Of a stretch of DNA of 34,639 bases, positions 1 through 8,897 are shown piece by piece. A model generated the notes under the pieces. That model was not told the origin of the DNA. It did not search any database and saw nothing but the letters and a program-made list of their open reading frames with translations. The position numbers were made by a program, and so were the translations under genes. Origin of the DNA: Actinomycetes bacterium (GTDB taxonomy: Bacteria; Actinomycetota; Actinomycetes; Streptosporangiales; Streptosporangiaceae); contig JAOPYO010000012.1 in the NCBI GenBank assembly GCA_025964575.1, positions 1-34,639 on the forward strand, given 5' to 3'. Each line of letters opens with the position of its first letter. The first letter of the stretch is position 1.

Positions 1-1
1 C

Positions 2-2632
2 ACCATCACCAACGAAACCTGGAACGCCACCCTCACCACCGGAGCAACAACCACGATCGGCGCCAACTTCACCTACACCGGCACCAACACCAACCCCACC
101 ACCTTCACCCTCAACGGCACCGCCTGCACGGGCGCGCACAAGGCCCCGACGGCCGCACTCACCAGCCCGGCCGCCGGGTCCACCTTCACGGCGGGGGACA
201 CGATCTCGCTCGCCGCCACCGCCGCGACGTTCGACGGCGCGACGGTGACCAAGGTGGAGTTCTACAGCGACAACGATCTGCTGGGCACTGACACCACCGC
301 GCCATACGCCTTTGGCTGGACGAACGTCACCGCCGGGACCAAGTCGCTGTACGCCAAGGTCTACGACAGCCAGGGCGGGATCGGCGAGTCGGCGCCCGTC
401 GGCGTCACCGTCACCGCCGCGCCGAGCGTGGTCGCGAGCCCGACGGCGCTGACCGTGCAACAGGGCGGTGCGGAAACGTACGCCGTCAAGCTCTCCAAGC
501 AGCCGGCCGCCGACGTGGCCGTCACGACAGCGCGGACCAGCGGCAACACCGGCTTGTCGGTCTCAGCCGGAGCGGCGCTGACCTTCACCTCGGCCAACTG
601 GTCGACCGCGCAGAACGTGACGATCACCGCGGACGCCACCAGCACCGGGACGGCGGAGTTCACCTCGACCGCGACCGGCTACACCAAGGCCGTGGTGACC
701 GCCACCGAGGCCCCGAAGGCGGGCGTGTACGAGACCCGCTTCCTGGATCTCTACAAGAAGGTCAAGGACCCGGCGAACGGCTACTTCAGCCCCGCGGGGA
801 TCCCGTACCACTCGGCCGAGACACTGATCGTGGAGGCTCCGGACTACGGACATGAGACGACCTCCGAGGCCTACAGCTACCTGATCTGGCTGGAGGCGAT
901 GTACGGCCGGGTCACCAAGGACTGGAGCCCGTTCAACGCCTCATGGGCGCTCATGGAGAAGTACATGATCCCGACGCACGCGGATCAGCCCACGAACTCC
1001 TTCTACAAGCCCGCCAGTCCCGCCACCTATGCGGCGGAACACCCCCTGCCCAGCGACTATCCCTCGCAGATCGACTCCAGCGTGTCGGCGGGGCAGGATC
1101 CGATCGCCGCCGAGCTGAAGTCGGCGTACGGCACCGACGACATCTACGGAATGCACTGGCTGCAGGACGTGGACAACAAGTACGGCTTCGGCAACACTCC
1201 GGGTGGCGGCTGTGAGGCCGGTCCGTCGGCGAGCGGCCCCTCGTACATCAACACCTTCCAGCGCGGCCCGCAGGAGTCGGTGTGGGAGACCGTCCCCCAG
1301 CCGACCTGTGACACGTTCACCTACGGCGGCACCAACGGCTATCTGGACCTGTTCATCAAGGACTCCAGCTACGCCAAGCAGTGGAAGTTCACCGACGCCC
1401 CGGACGCCGACGCGCGCGCCATCCAGGCCGCGTACTGGGCCGACACCTGGGCCAAGGGACAGGGCCAGGCCACCGCCGTCGCCACGACCGTGGCCAAGGC
1501 CGGGAAGATGGGCGACTACCTGAGGTACTCCTTCTTCGACAAGTACTTCAAGAAGATCGGCAACTGCTACCCGGCGAGCAGCTGCGCGGCCGGCACCGGC
1601 AAGGACAGCGAGCATTACCTGTTGTCGTGGTACTACGCCTGGGGCGGTGCGCTGGACAGCAGTGCCGGTTGGGCCTGGCGGATCGGCGACGGCACCTCGC
1701 ACTTCGGCTACCAGAACCCGATGGCGGCGTACGCGCTGGTCAACGACTCGGCCATGGCACCGAAGGGAGCCACCGCCAAGGCCGACTGGACCACGAGCCT
1801 CAGCCGGCAGATCGAGCTCTACCAGTGGCTGCAATCCAACGAGGGCGCCATCGCCGGTGGTGTCTCCAACAGTGTGGACGGCAGCTACAACACGCCGCCC
1901 GCGGGCATCACCAAGTTCTACGGGATGGCCTACGACTGGGAGCCGGTCTACCACGATCCGCCGAGCAACAACTGGTTCGGCATGCAGGTGTGGTCGATGG
2001 AGCGGGTCGCGGAGTACTACCAGGTGACCGGCGACGCGAAGGCCAAGGCACTGCTGGACAAGTGGGTGCCCTGGGCGCTGTCCAAGACCACGATCAGCGC
2101 CGGCGGATACCAGATCCCGTCCACGCTGAACTGGAGCGGTCAGCCGGCCTCCGACTGGAGCGGTGGCTCGGGCAGCCCGGCCAACAACACGGGCCTGCAT
2201 GTGACCGTCGTCGACTACACCGATGACGTCGGTACGGCCGCCGCGTTCGCCAAGACCCTGACCTACTACGCGGCCAAGTCGGGGAACGCGGCGGCCAAGA
2301 CGGCCGCCAAGGGACTCCTGGACGGCATGTGGGCCGGCCAGGACGCCAAGGGAATCTCGGTGTCGGAGCAGCGGAAGGACTTCAGCCGATTCAACGACCA
2401 GGTGTACGTCCCGGCGAGCTACTCGGGGAAGATGCCGAACGGAGACCTGATCAACTCGAGTTCCTCGTTCCTGTCCCTGCGGTCCTGGTACAAGCAGGAC
2501 CCCTCATGGTCGAAGGTCCAGGCCTACCTGGACGACCCGACCAAGGTCCCCTCCTTCAACTACCACCGGTTCTGGGCGCAGGCCGACATCGCACTGGCGA
2601 TGGCGGACTACGGCGGGCTGTTCAACGAGTGA
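2..2632 (+). CDS. Secreted GH48 cellulase (exoglucanase), 5' end outside window
   Basis: The reading frame is open from the left edge, so the start and signal peptide are missing; 876 residues are visible. In order: the end of a CBM2-like cellulose-binding module (Asn/Thr-rich, closing with NGTAC), a bacterial Ig-like domain starting near nt 140, a second beta-sandwich (about nt 415-710), and a GH48 catalytic domain from YETRFLDLYKKV (nt 728) to the stop, about 634 residues, which is the full family length. The block DYGHETTSEAYSYLIWLEAMYG contains the Glu that acts as catalytic acid in the family. GH48 enzymes are inverting processive cellobiohydrolases (occasionally chitinases) acting outside the cell. 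Family assignment is very secure; cellulose rather than chitin as substrate follows from the CBM2-like module. The gene is followed by a perfect hairpin, so it appears to be transcribed apart from the sigma gene downstream. Confidence 0.95.
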   Translation, partial: TITNETWNATLTTGATTTIGANFTYTGTNTNPTTFTLNGTACTGAHKAPTAALTSPAAGSTFTAGDTISLAATAATFDGATVTKVEFYSDNDLLGTDTTAPYAFGWTNVTAGTKSLYAKVYDSQGGIGESAPVGVTVTAAPSVVASPTALTVQQGGAETYAVKLSKQPAADVAVTTARTSGNTGLSVSAGAALTFTSANWSTAQNVTITADATSTGTAEFTSTATGYTKAVVTATEAPKAGVYETRFLDLYKKVKDPANGYFSPAGIPYHSAETLIVEAPDYGHETTSEAYSYLIWLEAMYGRVTKDWSPFNASWALMEKYMIPTHADQPTNSFYKPASPATYAAEHPLPSDYPSQIDSSVSAGQDPIAAELKSAYGTDDIYGMHWLQDVDNKYGFGNTPGGGCEAGPSASGPSYINTFQRGPQESVWETVPQPTCDTFTYGGTNGYLDLFIKDSSYAKQWKFTDAPDADARAIQAAYWADTWAKGQGQATAVATTVAKAGKMGDYLRYSFFDKYFKKIGNCYPASSCAAGTGKDSEHYLLSWYYAWGGALDSSAGWAWRIGDGTSHFGYQNPMAAYALVNDSAMAPKGATAKADWTTSLSRQIELYQWLQSNEGAIAGGVSNSVDGSYNTPPAGITKFYGMAYDWEPVYHDPPSNNWFGMQVWSMERVAEYYQVTGDAKAKALLDKWVPWALSKTTISAGGYQIPSTLNWSGQPASDWSGGSGSPANNTGLHVTVVDYTDDVGTAAAFAKTLTYYAAKSGNAAAKTAAKGLLDGMWAGQDAKGISVSEQRKDFSRFNDQVYVPASYSGKMPNGDLINSSSSFLSLRSWYKQDPSWSKVQAYLDDPTKVPSFNYHRFWAQADIALAMADYGGLFNE

Positions 2633-2642
2633 CCGCGTGACC

Positions 2643-2685
2643 GGTGGCCGGGCGGATGCCATATCCCTCTCTCCGCCCGGCCACC
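2643..2685 (+). terminator. Hairpin terminator after the GH48 gene
   Basis: Perfect 14-bp inverted repeat (2643-2656 with 2672-2685), 15-nt loop, starting 10 nt after the GH48 stop. The stem is very GC-rich and there is no long T tract, the form usual in high-GC actinomycetes. Confidence 0.75.
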
Positions 2686-2848
2686 TCCACGACCGAAAGG
2701 CGAAACACCGGACGAACCACCTCGAATCCTGGGGCCACTGATGCTAGCGTCAGCGATCTGTCGGCCTTGGCCCCTTTTCGGGCTGTATTGCACGGAAGGC
2801 CTGCATCGGCGGAAGCAGAGGCGACGCACTGAACCCGAGGAGTGCGTG

Positions 2849-3394
2849 GTGAGGTCCGACGACGATCGGGCGGAGTTCCAGGAGTTCTTTGAACAACACC
2901 ATCGTGGGTTCGCGCGGCTCGCCTATTTGCTGACCGGAGATCCCGACACCGCGGACGACCTGACCGCAGACGCCTTCGTCGAGGCCTGGCACCACTGGGA
3001 CCGGGTGCGCGCCGCCGACCATCCCGTCGCCTATGTGCGCCGGATCGTGGTCAACCTCTCTGGTTCACGTCTTCGGGGTCTGATCCGGGACCGCCGGCGG
3101 ACCGCCGCCATGGGCGCCATGACTCAGGACCGGACCGACGGCCCGGATGTCGCCGCGATGCTCGACCTGCGGGCCGCGCTCCGGCGGCTGCCACTGCGCA
3201 AGCGGGCCTGCGTAGTGCTGCGCTATGCGTTCGACCTCTCCGAGCAGGACACCGCCGAGGCCCTCGGCATCTCCGTCGGTACGGTGAAGAGCCAGACTTC
3301 GCGAGGGGCCGCCGACCTGGAGAAGATGCTCCGGGCCCAGCGAGACGACGCCGATCGGCCCGCGGAGACGACACCGACGGGGAGGCGGGCATGA
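2849..3394 (+). CDS. ECF (SigE-family) RNA polymerase sigma factor
   Basis: A 181-residue sigma-70 family protein. Region 2 is recognisable in FFEQHHRGFARLAYLLTGD and in the following DTADDLTADAFVEAWHHWDRV. Region 4 is the C-terminal half, with RLPLRKRACVVLRYAFDLSE followed by the helix-turn-helix QDTAEALGISVGTVKSQTSR. The pattern is that of the actinobacterial SigE-like ECF group. The frame is open further upstream (to an ATG at 2741), but GAGGAG at 2837-2842 lies 6 nt before the GTG at 2849, and homology begins shortly after it, so 2849 is preferred (a GTG at 2846 is also possible). The stop overlaps the next start (ATGA), implying translational coupling. The partner is a membrane protein, so an extracytoplasmic signal is likely. 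Possible targets include the neighbouring GH48 gene, but no promoter match was established. Confidence 0.93.
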   Translation: MRSDDDRAEFQEFFEQHHRGFARLAYLLTGDPDTADDLTADAFVEAWHHWDRVRAADHPVAYVRRIVVNLSGSRLRGLIRDRRRTAAMGAMTQDRTDGPDVAAMLDLRAALRRLPLRKRACVVLRYAFDLSEQDTAEALGISVGTVKSQTSRGAADLEKMLRAQRDDADRPAETTPTGRRA

Positions 3395-4218
3395 TGCGCC
3401 GTGACACGTCTGGTCGCCACCGCGCTGAAGACATCGTGAAGGGCCTCCAAACCGCTTTGCGCGACGAGGCGGAGCGGCACGAACCCGACCGCGACCGCAT
3501 GTTGGCCCGGATCGCGGAGGGGACCCGGACGCGCCCTGGCGGACCTCGCCGGGTGTGGCTGCTGCCAACCCGGGCCATCGGGGTGGCACTGGCCACCGCC
3601 GGGGTCATCACGGTCGCCACCATCGGCGGCTGGCAGCTCGTCGAGCGGCAGCTGAGCTCGCGGGTGGCCTCCCAGACCGAGACCTCCTCCCCTTCCGCGA
3701 TCGTCAGACCGTCCCGGCCCACCTCCGCACCCGCGTCGTCCAACCCGGTCCCGGTCCCCGGCCCTTTGCAGCATGGCGGGCCGAAGACCTCTCCCCCGGC
3801 CGGGCCGCCCTCCGCCGTGCCCTCGCCCCGGCCGACGGGACCGGCCGCTGTGCGGGTCTCCGCGGTGCTCGACCCACAGAGCTCGGACTACTGGGCTCAG
3901 GCGAACCTCGCGCTCACCGTCGTCCGGCCGCTGACCAAGCTGACCGTCACGATCCAGGTCGCCCGCACCGCCGGCGCCGCGTTCCACGGGTCCTGGATGA
4001 CTCTGCCCATCGCCGACCTCACCAGCCAGATGACCACCACTACGGGTGCCATCGTCTACCGCTGGGAGCTCAAGCCGGGCCGTGCGATCCAGCCTGGCAC
4101 GTACCGCTTCGGAGCGCAGTACGACCGCTTTCCCGGCACTCATGACCTCCATCGGGACACCTTCACGCTCGCCGTCGCCGACTCCGGGCCCGGCACGACC
4201 GTCCGCGGACACTACTGA
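3391..4218 (+). CDS. Single-pass membrane protein, putative anti-sigma/sensor partner of the ECF factor
   Basis: 275 residues, 4-nt overlap with the sigma gene. An N-terminal cytoplasmic segment of about 55 residues, charged and helical (EDIVKGLQTALRDEAERHEP), precedes one hydrophobic helix at about 61-82. A Pro/Ser/Thr-rich linker (about 95-150) then leads to a C-terminal domain of about 125 residues with alternating beta-strand patterns (LALTVVRPLTKLTVTIQVA; YRWELKPGRAIQPGTYRFGAQY) resembling a CBM-like or Ig-like sandwich. No zinc-type anti-sigma motif (HxxxCxxC) is present. The architecture (short inside domain, one TM helix, linker, external beta domain) is that of a transmembrane anti-sigma factor such as clostridial RsgI. 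Overlap with the sigma gene supports a regulatory role; ligand and activity are inferred. It could instead be a simple surface-anchored protein. Confidence 0.7.
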   Translation: MMRRDTSGRHRAEDIVKGLQTALRDEAERHEPDRDRMLARIAEGTRTRPGGPRRVWLLPTRAIGVALATAGVITVATIGGWQLVERQLSSRVASQTETSSPSAIVRPSRPTSAPASSNPVPVPGPLQHGGPKTSPPAGPPSAVPSPRPTGPAAVRVSAVLDPQSSDYWAQANLALTVVRPLTKLTVTIQVARTAGAAFHGSWMTLPIADLTSQMTTTTGAIVYRWELKPGRAIQPGTYRFGAQYDRFPGTHDLHRDTFTLAVADSGPGTTVRGHY

Positions 4219-4362
4219 TCTCCAGAGGGAATGATCCCCTTTTTTCTGGGCAATGCGGGTCTATGTCAGTGCCTGAAGAAGCATGGTCGCCCGTGGGAGT
4301 TCACACCGAGACGGCATGTCCTGGATATATGGACGTAACACACCGTACGTACTGTCCGACAG

Positions 4363-6882
4363 ATGCCTGAGCGTCCGGAATTCATGGCCGTAGGTGTCGA
4401 GGAAGAGTTCCACACGGTGGACCTCGAGACCCGTCGGCTGATGCCACGGGCCGACAGCCTGCTACAACAACTGCCGGCGGACAGATTCAGCGGCGAGCTT
4501 CAGCGTTCGGTGGTGGAGACCAACAGCCGGCCCTTCGTCCGCCTCGTCGATCTGGTCGAGGACCTCGCGGCGCTGCGTCGCGGCGTCGTCGCGGCGGCCG
4601 AGCCCCTGGGCCTCGGCATCGTCGCCGCGGGCACGGTGCCCATCGCGGATCTGGAGGCGCTCAAGGTCACCCCGGACCCGCGTTACGAGAACATGCTGGA
4701 GGAATACCAGATCCTGGCGAGGGAGCAGCTGATCTGCGGGGCGCAGGTGCACGTCGACGTCGGTGATCGCGACCTCGCGGTGGCCGTCTCACACCGGGTG
4801 TCGGCGTGGCTGCCCGCACTGCTGGCGCTCTCGGCCAGCTCACCCTTCTGGCTGGGGATGGACTCCGGCTACGCGAGCTACCGCACCGTACTGTGGCAGC
4901 GCTGGCCGACCACCGGCCCGGTTCCGTCGCTGGAATCGGCGGCCGAATACGACCGGATGGTCCAGGACCTCATCCAGACCGGGGTGATCACCGATCAGGG
5001 CATGATCTATTTCGACGTCCGACCCTCCGCCCATCTGCCCACTGTGGAGCTGCGGCTGTGCGACGCCTGCCCCCGGGTGGAGGACGTGGCCTTGCTGGCC
5101 GGACTGTTCCGCGCGCTGGTGGTCGTCGAGCTCGACGCGGTGCGGGCCGACAGACCACCGCTACCGGTCCGTACCGAGCTGATCCGCGCCACCACCTGGC
5201 GGGCGGCGCGAAGCGGGCTGGAAGGCGAGCTCATCGATCCCCGCAGCGGCAGACCCATGCCGGCCGGTCAGGTGCTGCAGCGCCTGCTCGACGAACTGCG
5301 CCCCACTCTGGAGAACAACGGTGACTGGGACCTCATCGCGGAACTGGCGCGCGCGTCGCTGCAGAGAGGCAGCTCGGCGGCACGGCAACGCCAGGCGTTC
5401 GCCCGCGGCGGCCTGAACGAGGTGGTGGATCTGCTGCTCGCCGAGACCCGCGCCAACACCGAATGGCAGCCGGGCGCGGGGCCGAAGCGCACCGAGGTGA
5501 CCGCGATGCTGGCGGGCTATGACGCCTCCGGCGACGAAGCGATCGTGTTCGACCACAGTGCGCGTGGTCCGTACGGCCTGGTCATGACCGCGCTCGACCA
5601 GATCGGCGCGGAGGGGTTGCGCGAACGCGAGCGGCAACGCGACGAGGTGCAGCGCCGGCTCGGGATGTTCTTTCACATGGAAGGCGAGGAGGATCGGCTC
5701 TTCCCCGTCGACCTCGTGCCACGGGCGATCGCCGCCGAGGACTGGATCCCTCTGCAGGCCGGGCTGACACAGCGGGTGCGGGCGCTGGAGGCGTTCCTGC
5801 ACGACGCGTACGGATCGCGCGCGGTGGTAGCCGACGGGGTGCTGCCCGCATGGGCGATCGAGGAATCATCCGGGCTGAGCACGGCCGGTCCGCTCGTGCC
5901 TTCCAGCACCGTACGGTGTGCGGTCGCGGGCATCGATCTGGTCCGCGACGATGCGGGCCGCTGGTCGGTGCTCGAGGACAACCTGCGGGTGCCTTCCGGC
6001 ATCGGCTACGCCCTGGCCAACCGCTGGCTGGCCGCCCGGGTGCTGCCCGAGCTGGTCCGCGCCTCCCACGCCCCGGCGCCCTCCCGGGCCATCGCGACGC
6101 TCCGTGCGGCGCTGACCGCGGCCTCCTCGGCGCTGGCGCTGGTGACGACGGGGCCGGCGGACTCGGCGTTCTACGAGCATCGGCTGCTGGCGGACCAGCT
6201 GGGAGTGCCGCTGGTCCAGCCGGCCGAGCTAATGATCACCGCGGACGGCATGGTACGAGCCGGAGACACACTTATCGAGGTGCTGTACCGCCGCATCGAC
6301 GAGGACGAGCTGTTCGCCGCCGTGGGTGCCGACGGACGGCCGCTCGGCCCGGGTCTGCTGGACGCGATCAAGTGCGGCACCCTGACGCTGGCCAACGCGC
6401 CAGGCAACGGCGTGGCCGACGACAAGGCCCTCTACGCCTTCGTCCCGCAGCTGATCGAGTACTACCTGGGCGAGGCGCCGCTGCTGGACAACGTGCCGAC
6501 GTATCTCTGCCGCGACCCCGCGCAACGCATCATTGTCCTGGACAGGCTCGGTGAGCTGGTGGCCAAACCGGTGGACGGGTACGGCGGGCGGGGCGTGGTG
6601 ATCGGCCCCGACGCGTCGCCTTCCGAGCTCGCGGAGGTGCGGACCGCGATCCTGGCCGATCCGGACCACTGGATCGCACAGGAGACCGTGGCGCTGTCGA
6701 CCCACCCGACGTTCGTGGACGGACGGCTGGAACCACGCGCCGTCGATCTGCGGGCCTTCGTCTGTCTCGGCAGCGAGCCCGTGGTCCTCCCCCTCGCCCT
6801 GACCCGGGTGGCACCGGCCGGCAGCAGGATCGTCAACTCCTCCCGAGGAGGTGGTTCCAAGGACACCTGGTTGATGCGGTGA
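4363..6882 (+). CDS. Carboxylate-amine ligase (GCS2/YbdK) fused to circularly permuted ATP-grasp ligase
   Basis: 839 residues with two complete ligase modules. Residues 1-370 are a GCS2-type (YbdK) glutamate-cysteine ligase-like domain: VGVEEEFHTVD near the N-terminus, VVETNSRPF, ICGAQVHVDVGD, and DVRPSAHLPTVELRLCDACP. Residues about 385-839 are a circularly permuted ATP-grasp domain (DUF404/DUF407 type): FPVDLVPRAIAAEDW, VRALEAFLHDAYG, VLEDNLRVPSGIGYAL, LVAKPVDGYGGRGVVIGP, and the end block NSSRGGGSKDTWLMR. Both families form amide bonds from a carboxylate and an amine using ATP; neither substrate can be read from sequence. There is no clear ribosome-binding site before the ATG at 4363, so translation may be leaderless or start at the ATG at 4384. 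The amidotransferase gene follows 49 nt later, so the two are probably one operon for a small peptide or amide metabolite. Confidence 0.9.
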   Translation: MPERPEFMAVGVEEEFHTVDLETRRLMPRADSLLQQLPADRFSGELQRSVVETNSRPFVRLVDLVEDLAALRRGVVAAAEPLGLGIVAAGTVPIADLEALKVTPDPRYENMLEEYQILAREQLICGAQVHVDVGDRDLAVAVSHRVSAWLPALLALSASSPFWLGMDSGYASYRTVLWQRWPTTGPVPSLESAAEYDRMVQDLIQTGVITDQGMIYFDVRPSAHLPTVELRLCDACPRVEDVALLAGLFRALVVVELDAVRADRPPLPVRTELIRATTWRAARSGLEGELIDPRSGRPMPAGQVLQRLLDELRPTLENNGDWDLIAELARASLQRGSSAARQRQAFARGGLNEVVDLLLAETRANTEWQPGAGPKRTEVTAMLAGYDASGDEAIVFDHSARGPYGLVMTALDQIGAEGLRERERQRDEVQRRLGMFFHMEGEEDRLFPVDLVPRAIAAEDWIPLQAGLTQRVRALEAFLHDAYGSRAVVADGVLPAWAIEESSGLSTAGPLVPSSTVRCAVAGIDLVRDDAGRWSVLEDNLRVPSGIGYALANRWLAARVLPELVRASHAPAPSRAIATLRAALTAASSALALVTTGPADSAFYEHRLLADQLGVPLVQPAELMITADGMVRAGDTLIEVLYRRIDEDELFAAVGADGRPLGPGLLDAIKCGTLTLANAPGNGVADDKALYAFVPQLIEYYLGEAPLLDNVPTYLCRDPAQRIIVLDRLGELVAKPVDGYGGRGVVIGPDASPSELAEVRTAILADPDHWIAQETVALSTHPTFVDGRLEPRAVDLRAFVCLGSEPVVLPLALTRVAPAGSRIVNSSRGGGSKDTWLMR

Positions 6883-6921
6883 CCCCTGACCCCCGAGAGA
6901 GGATCCCTGGAATGACGTCAT

Positions 6922-6925
6922 GGAG
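6922..6925 (+). promoter_or_regulatory. Ribosome-binding site fixing the amidotransferase start
   Basis: GGAG lies 6 nt before the ATG at 6932, where the second codon is TGC. An in-frame ATG at 6920 overlaps this site and would bury the nucleophilic Cys at position 6, so it is not the functional start. Confidence 0.7.
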
Positions 6926-6931
6926 CCGCCG

Positions 6932-8698
6932 ATGTGCGGGCTGAGCGGAGAACTACGGTTCGACGGTGCCCTGGCCGACGTGGACGCCGTCGCTCGGATG
7001 ACCGCCGCGATGGAGCCACGCGGGCCCGACGGCTCAGGCCTGTGGTCGCAGGGCCCTGCGGCGCTCGGCCACCGCAGGCTGAAGATCATCGATCTGTCCG
7101 AGAAGGCCGCGCAGCCCATGGTCGACAGCGAGCTCGGGCTGACCGGGGTCTTCAACGGCTGTGTCTACAACTACCGGGAGCTGCGCGCGGAGTTGCTGGC
7201 GGAGGGCTACCGGTTCTTCTCCACCTCCGACACCGAGGTGCTGATCAAGGCGTACCACCGTTGGGGCCTGGACTGCGTCTCGCGTTTCAAGGGGATGTTC
7301 GTCTTCGCGATCGTCGAACGCGACTCCGGGCTGCTGGTGCTGGGCCGGGACCGGCTGGGCATCAAGCCGCTGTACTACACCCAGGACTCCCACCGGCTGC
7401 GCTTCGCCTCGACGCTGCCGGCGTTGCTGGCGGGCGGCGGTGTCGACACCGATCTCGACCTGGTCGCGCTGCACCACTACATGACCTTCCACTCCGTGGT
7501 GCCGCCGCCCCGCACGATCCTGGCCGGTGTCTCCAAGCTGCCGCCCGCCACGGTCCGTACGATCCGGCCGGACGGGTCCTTCGAAGACCATTCCTACTGG
7601 CGGCCGAACCACACCCGTTCTCTTTCGCGTGCGGACTGGTCCGAGGCGGTGCTGGAGTCCCTACGCACGGCCGTGGATCGCCGGATGGTGGCCGACGTCC
7701 CGGTCGGCGTCCTGCTGTCGGGGGGCCTGGACTCCAGCTTCATCGTGGCGCTGCTGGCCGAGGCGGGTCAGCGGGATCTGTCCACCTTCAGCATCGGCTT
7801 CCACGCGACGGGCGGCGAGTCCGGCGACGAGTTCGCCTACTCCGACCTGGTCGCCGCGCACTTCGGCACCGACCACCACAAGATCCTGGTCGATGACTCG
7901 CGGCTGCTGCCGGCCCTGACCGGGGCGGTGGCTGCGATGAGCGAGCCGATGGTCAGCCATGACTGCGTCGCCTTCTATCTGCTCTCGCAGGAGGTGTCCC
8001 AGCATGTCAAGGTCGTCCAGTCCGGGCAGGGTGCCGACGAGGTCTTCGCCGGCTACGACTGGTATCCGCCCCTGGCCGACGTGCCCCGCGACGAGGTCAC
8101 CTCGGCGTACTCCAGGGTGTTCTTCGACCGGCCGCACTCCGCGCTGGCCTCGACCCTGAACCCCGCCTATCTGCTGGCAGGCGATGCCAGCGAGGCGTTC
8201 GTGCGGGAGCACTTCGGCATGCCGGGCGCCGAGACGGCGCTGGACGCGGCCCTGCGGCTCGACACGTCGGTGATGCTGGTGGACGACCCGGTGAAACGGG
8301 TCGACAACATGACCATGGCCTGGGGGCTCGAGGCGCGGACGCCGTTCCTCGACCACGACCTGGTGGAACTGGCCGCGGCCAGCCCACCGTCGCTCAAGCT
8401 GGCGTCCGGGGGCAAGGGCGTGCTCAAGGACGCGGCCCGAGGGATCGTGCCCGACGAGGTCATCGACCGGCCCAAGGGATACTTCCCGGTGCCGGCGATC
8501 CGGCACCTGTCCGGGCCGTACCTCGAGCTGGTGCGGGAGGCGCTGACCAGCCCCGCGGCCAAGTCCCGGGGGCTGTTCCGGCCGGCGTACGTCGAGCGGC
8601 TGATGGCGGCGCCGAGCGACCACCGGACCACGCTGGGAGCCAGCGCCCTGTGGCAGCTGGCGCTACTGGAGCTGTGGCTGCAGAGCCACGGACTCTGA
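6932..8698 (+). CDS. AsnO/AsnB-type glutamine-dependent amidotransferase (N-acetylglutaminylglutamine amidotransferase-like)
   Basis: 588 residues. It starts Met-Cys-Gly, giving the N-terminal nucleophile Cys2 of class II (Ntn) glutamine amidotransferases. The glutaminase domain shows RGPDGSG, LGHRRLKIIDLS and FNGCVYNYRELR. The synthetase domain carries the pyrophosphate loop SGGLDS (residues 263-268) and the downstream block VVQSGQGADEVFAGYDWYPP, with MTMAWGLEARTPFLDHDLVE near the end. This layout, and the word-like match to the N-acetylglutaminylglutamine amidotransferase branch, suggest it converts a peptide carboxylate to a carboxamide using glutamine ammonia and ATP rather than making free asparagine. 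In the known NAGGN pathway its partner is an acetyltransferase/ATP-grasp protein; here the partner is a GCS2/ATP-grasp fusion, so the product may differ. Cytoplasmic; probably co-transcribed with the gene upstream. Confidence 0.9.
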   Translation: MCGLSGELRFDGALADVDAVARMTAAMEPRGPDGSGLWSQGPAALGHRRLKIIDLSEKAAQPMVDSELGLTGVFNGCVYNYRELRAELLAEGYRFFSTSDTEVLIKAYHRWGLDCVSRFKGMFVFAIVERDSGLLVLGRDRLGIKPLYYTQDSHRLRFASTLPALLAGGGVDTDLDLVALHHYMTFHSVVPPPRTILAGVSKLPPATVRTIRPDGSFEDHSYWRPNHTRSLSRADWSEAVLESLRTAVDRRMVADVPVGVLLSGGLDSSFIVALLAEAGQRDLSTFSIGFHATGGESGDEFAYSDLVAAHFGTDHHKILVDDSRLLPALTGAVAAMSEPMVSHDCVAFYLLSQEVSQHVKVVQSGQGADEVFAGYDWYPPLADVPRDEVTSAYSRVFFDRPHSALASTLNPAYLLAGDASEAFVREHFGMPGAETALDAALRLDTSVMLVDDPVKRVDNMTMAWGLEARTPFLDHDLVELAAASPPSLKLASGGKGVLKDAARGIVPDEVIDRPKGYFPVPAIRHLSGPYLELVREALTSPAAKSRGLFRPAYVERLMAAPSDHRTTLGASALWQLALLELWLQSHGL

Positions 8699-8820
8699 AG
8701 TTTCGAATGTGTTACAAGAACGGAGAAACACGCAACAAATCGAGGCGTTTACCCAGCCGCGCGCTGGCTATGCTGCGTTTTGAGAGCGGCCACTGAAGCC
8801 CGCCGACGTCATCGATCTTT

Positions 8821-8869
8821 GAACTCCGGGGCTCTCCCGACCCAACCGGTCGGGAGAGCCCCGGAGTTC
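8821..8869 (+). terminator. 22-bp perfect hairpin between the amidotransferase and the EgtC-like gene
   Basis: Positions 8821-8842 pair perfectly with 8848-8869 around a 5-nt loop. No T tract follows. The stem ends 12 nt before the AAGGGAG ribosome-binding site of the next gene. It may be a factor-independent terminator for the upstream operon or a leader structure/attenuator of the downstream gene. Confidence 0.75.
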
Positions 8870-8897
8870 GCTGCCCATAGAAGGGAGATCTCACTTT

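Noticed and set aside
941..2200. Minus-strand open frame inside the GH48 gene
   Set aside because: Antisense shadow of a secure catalytic domain.
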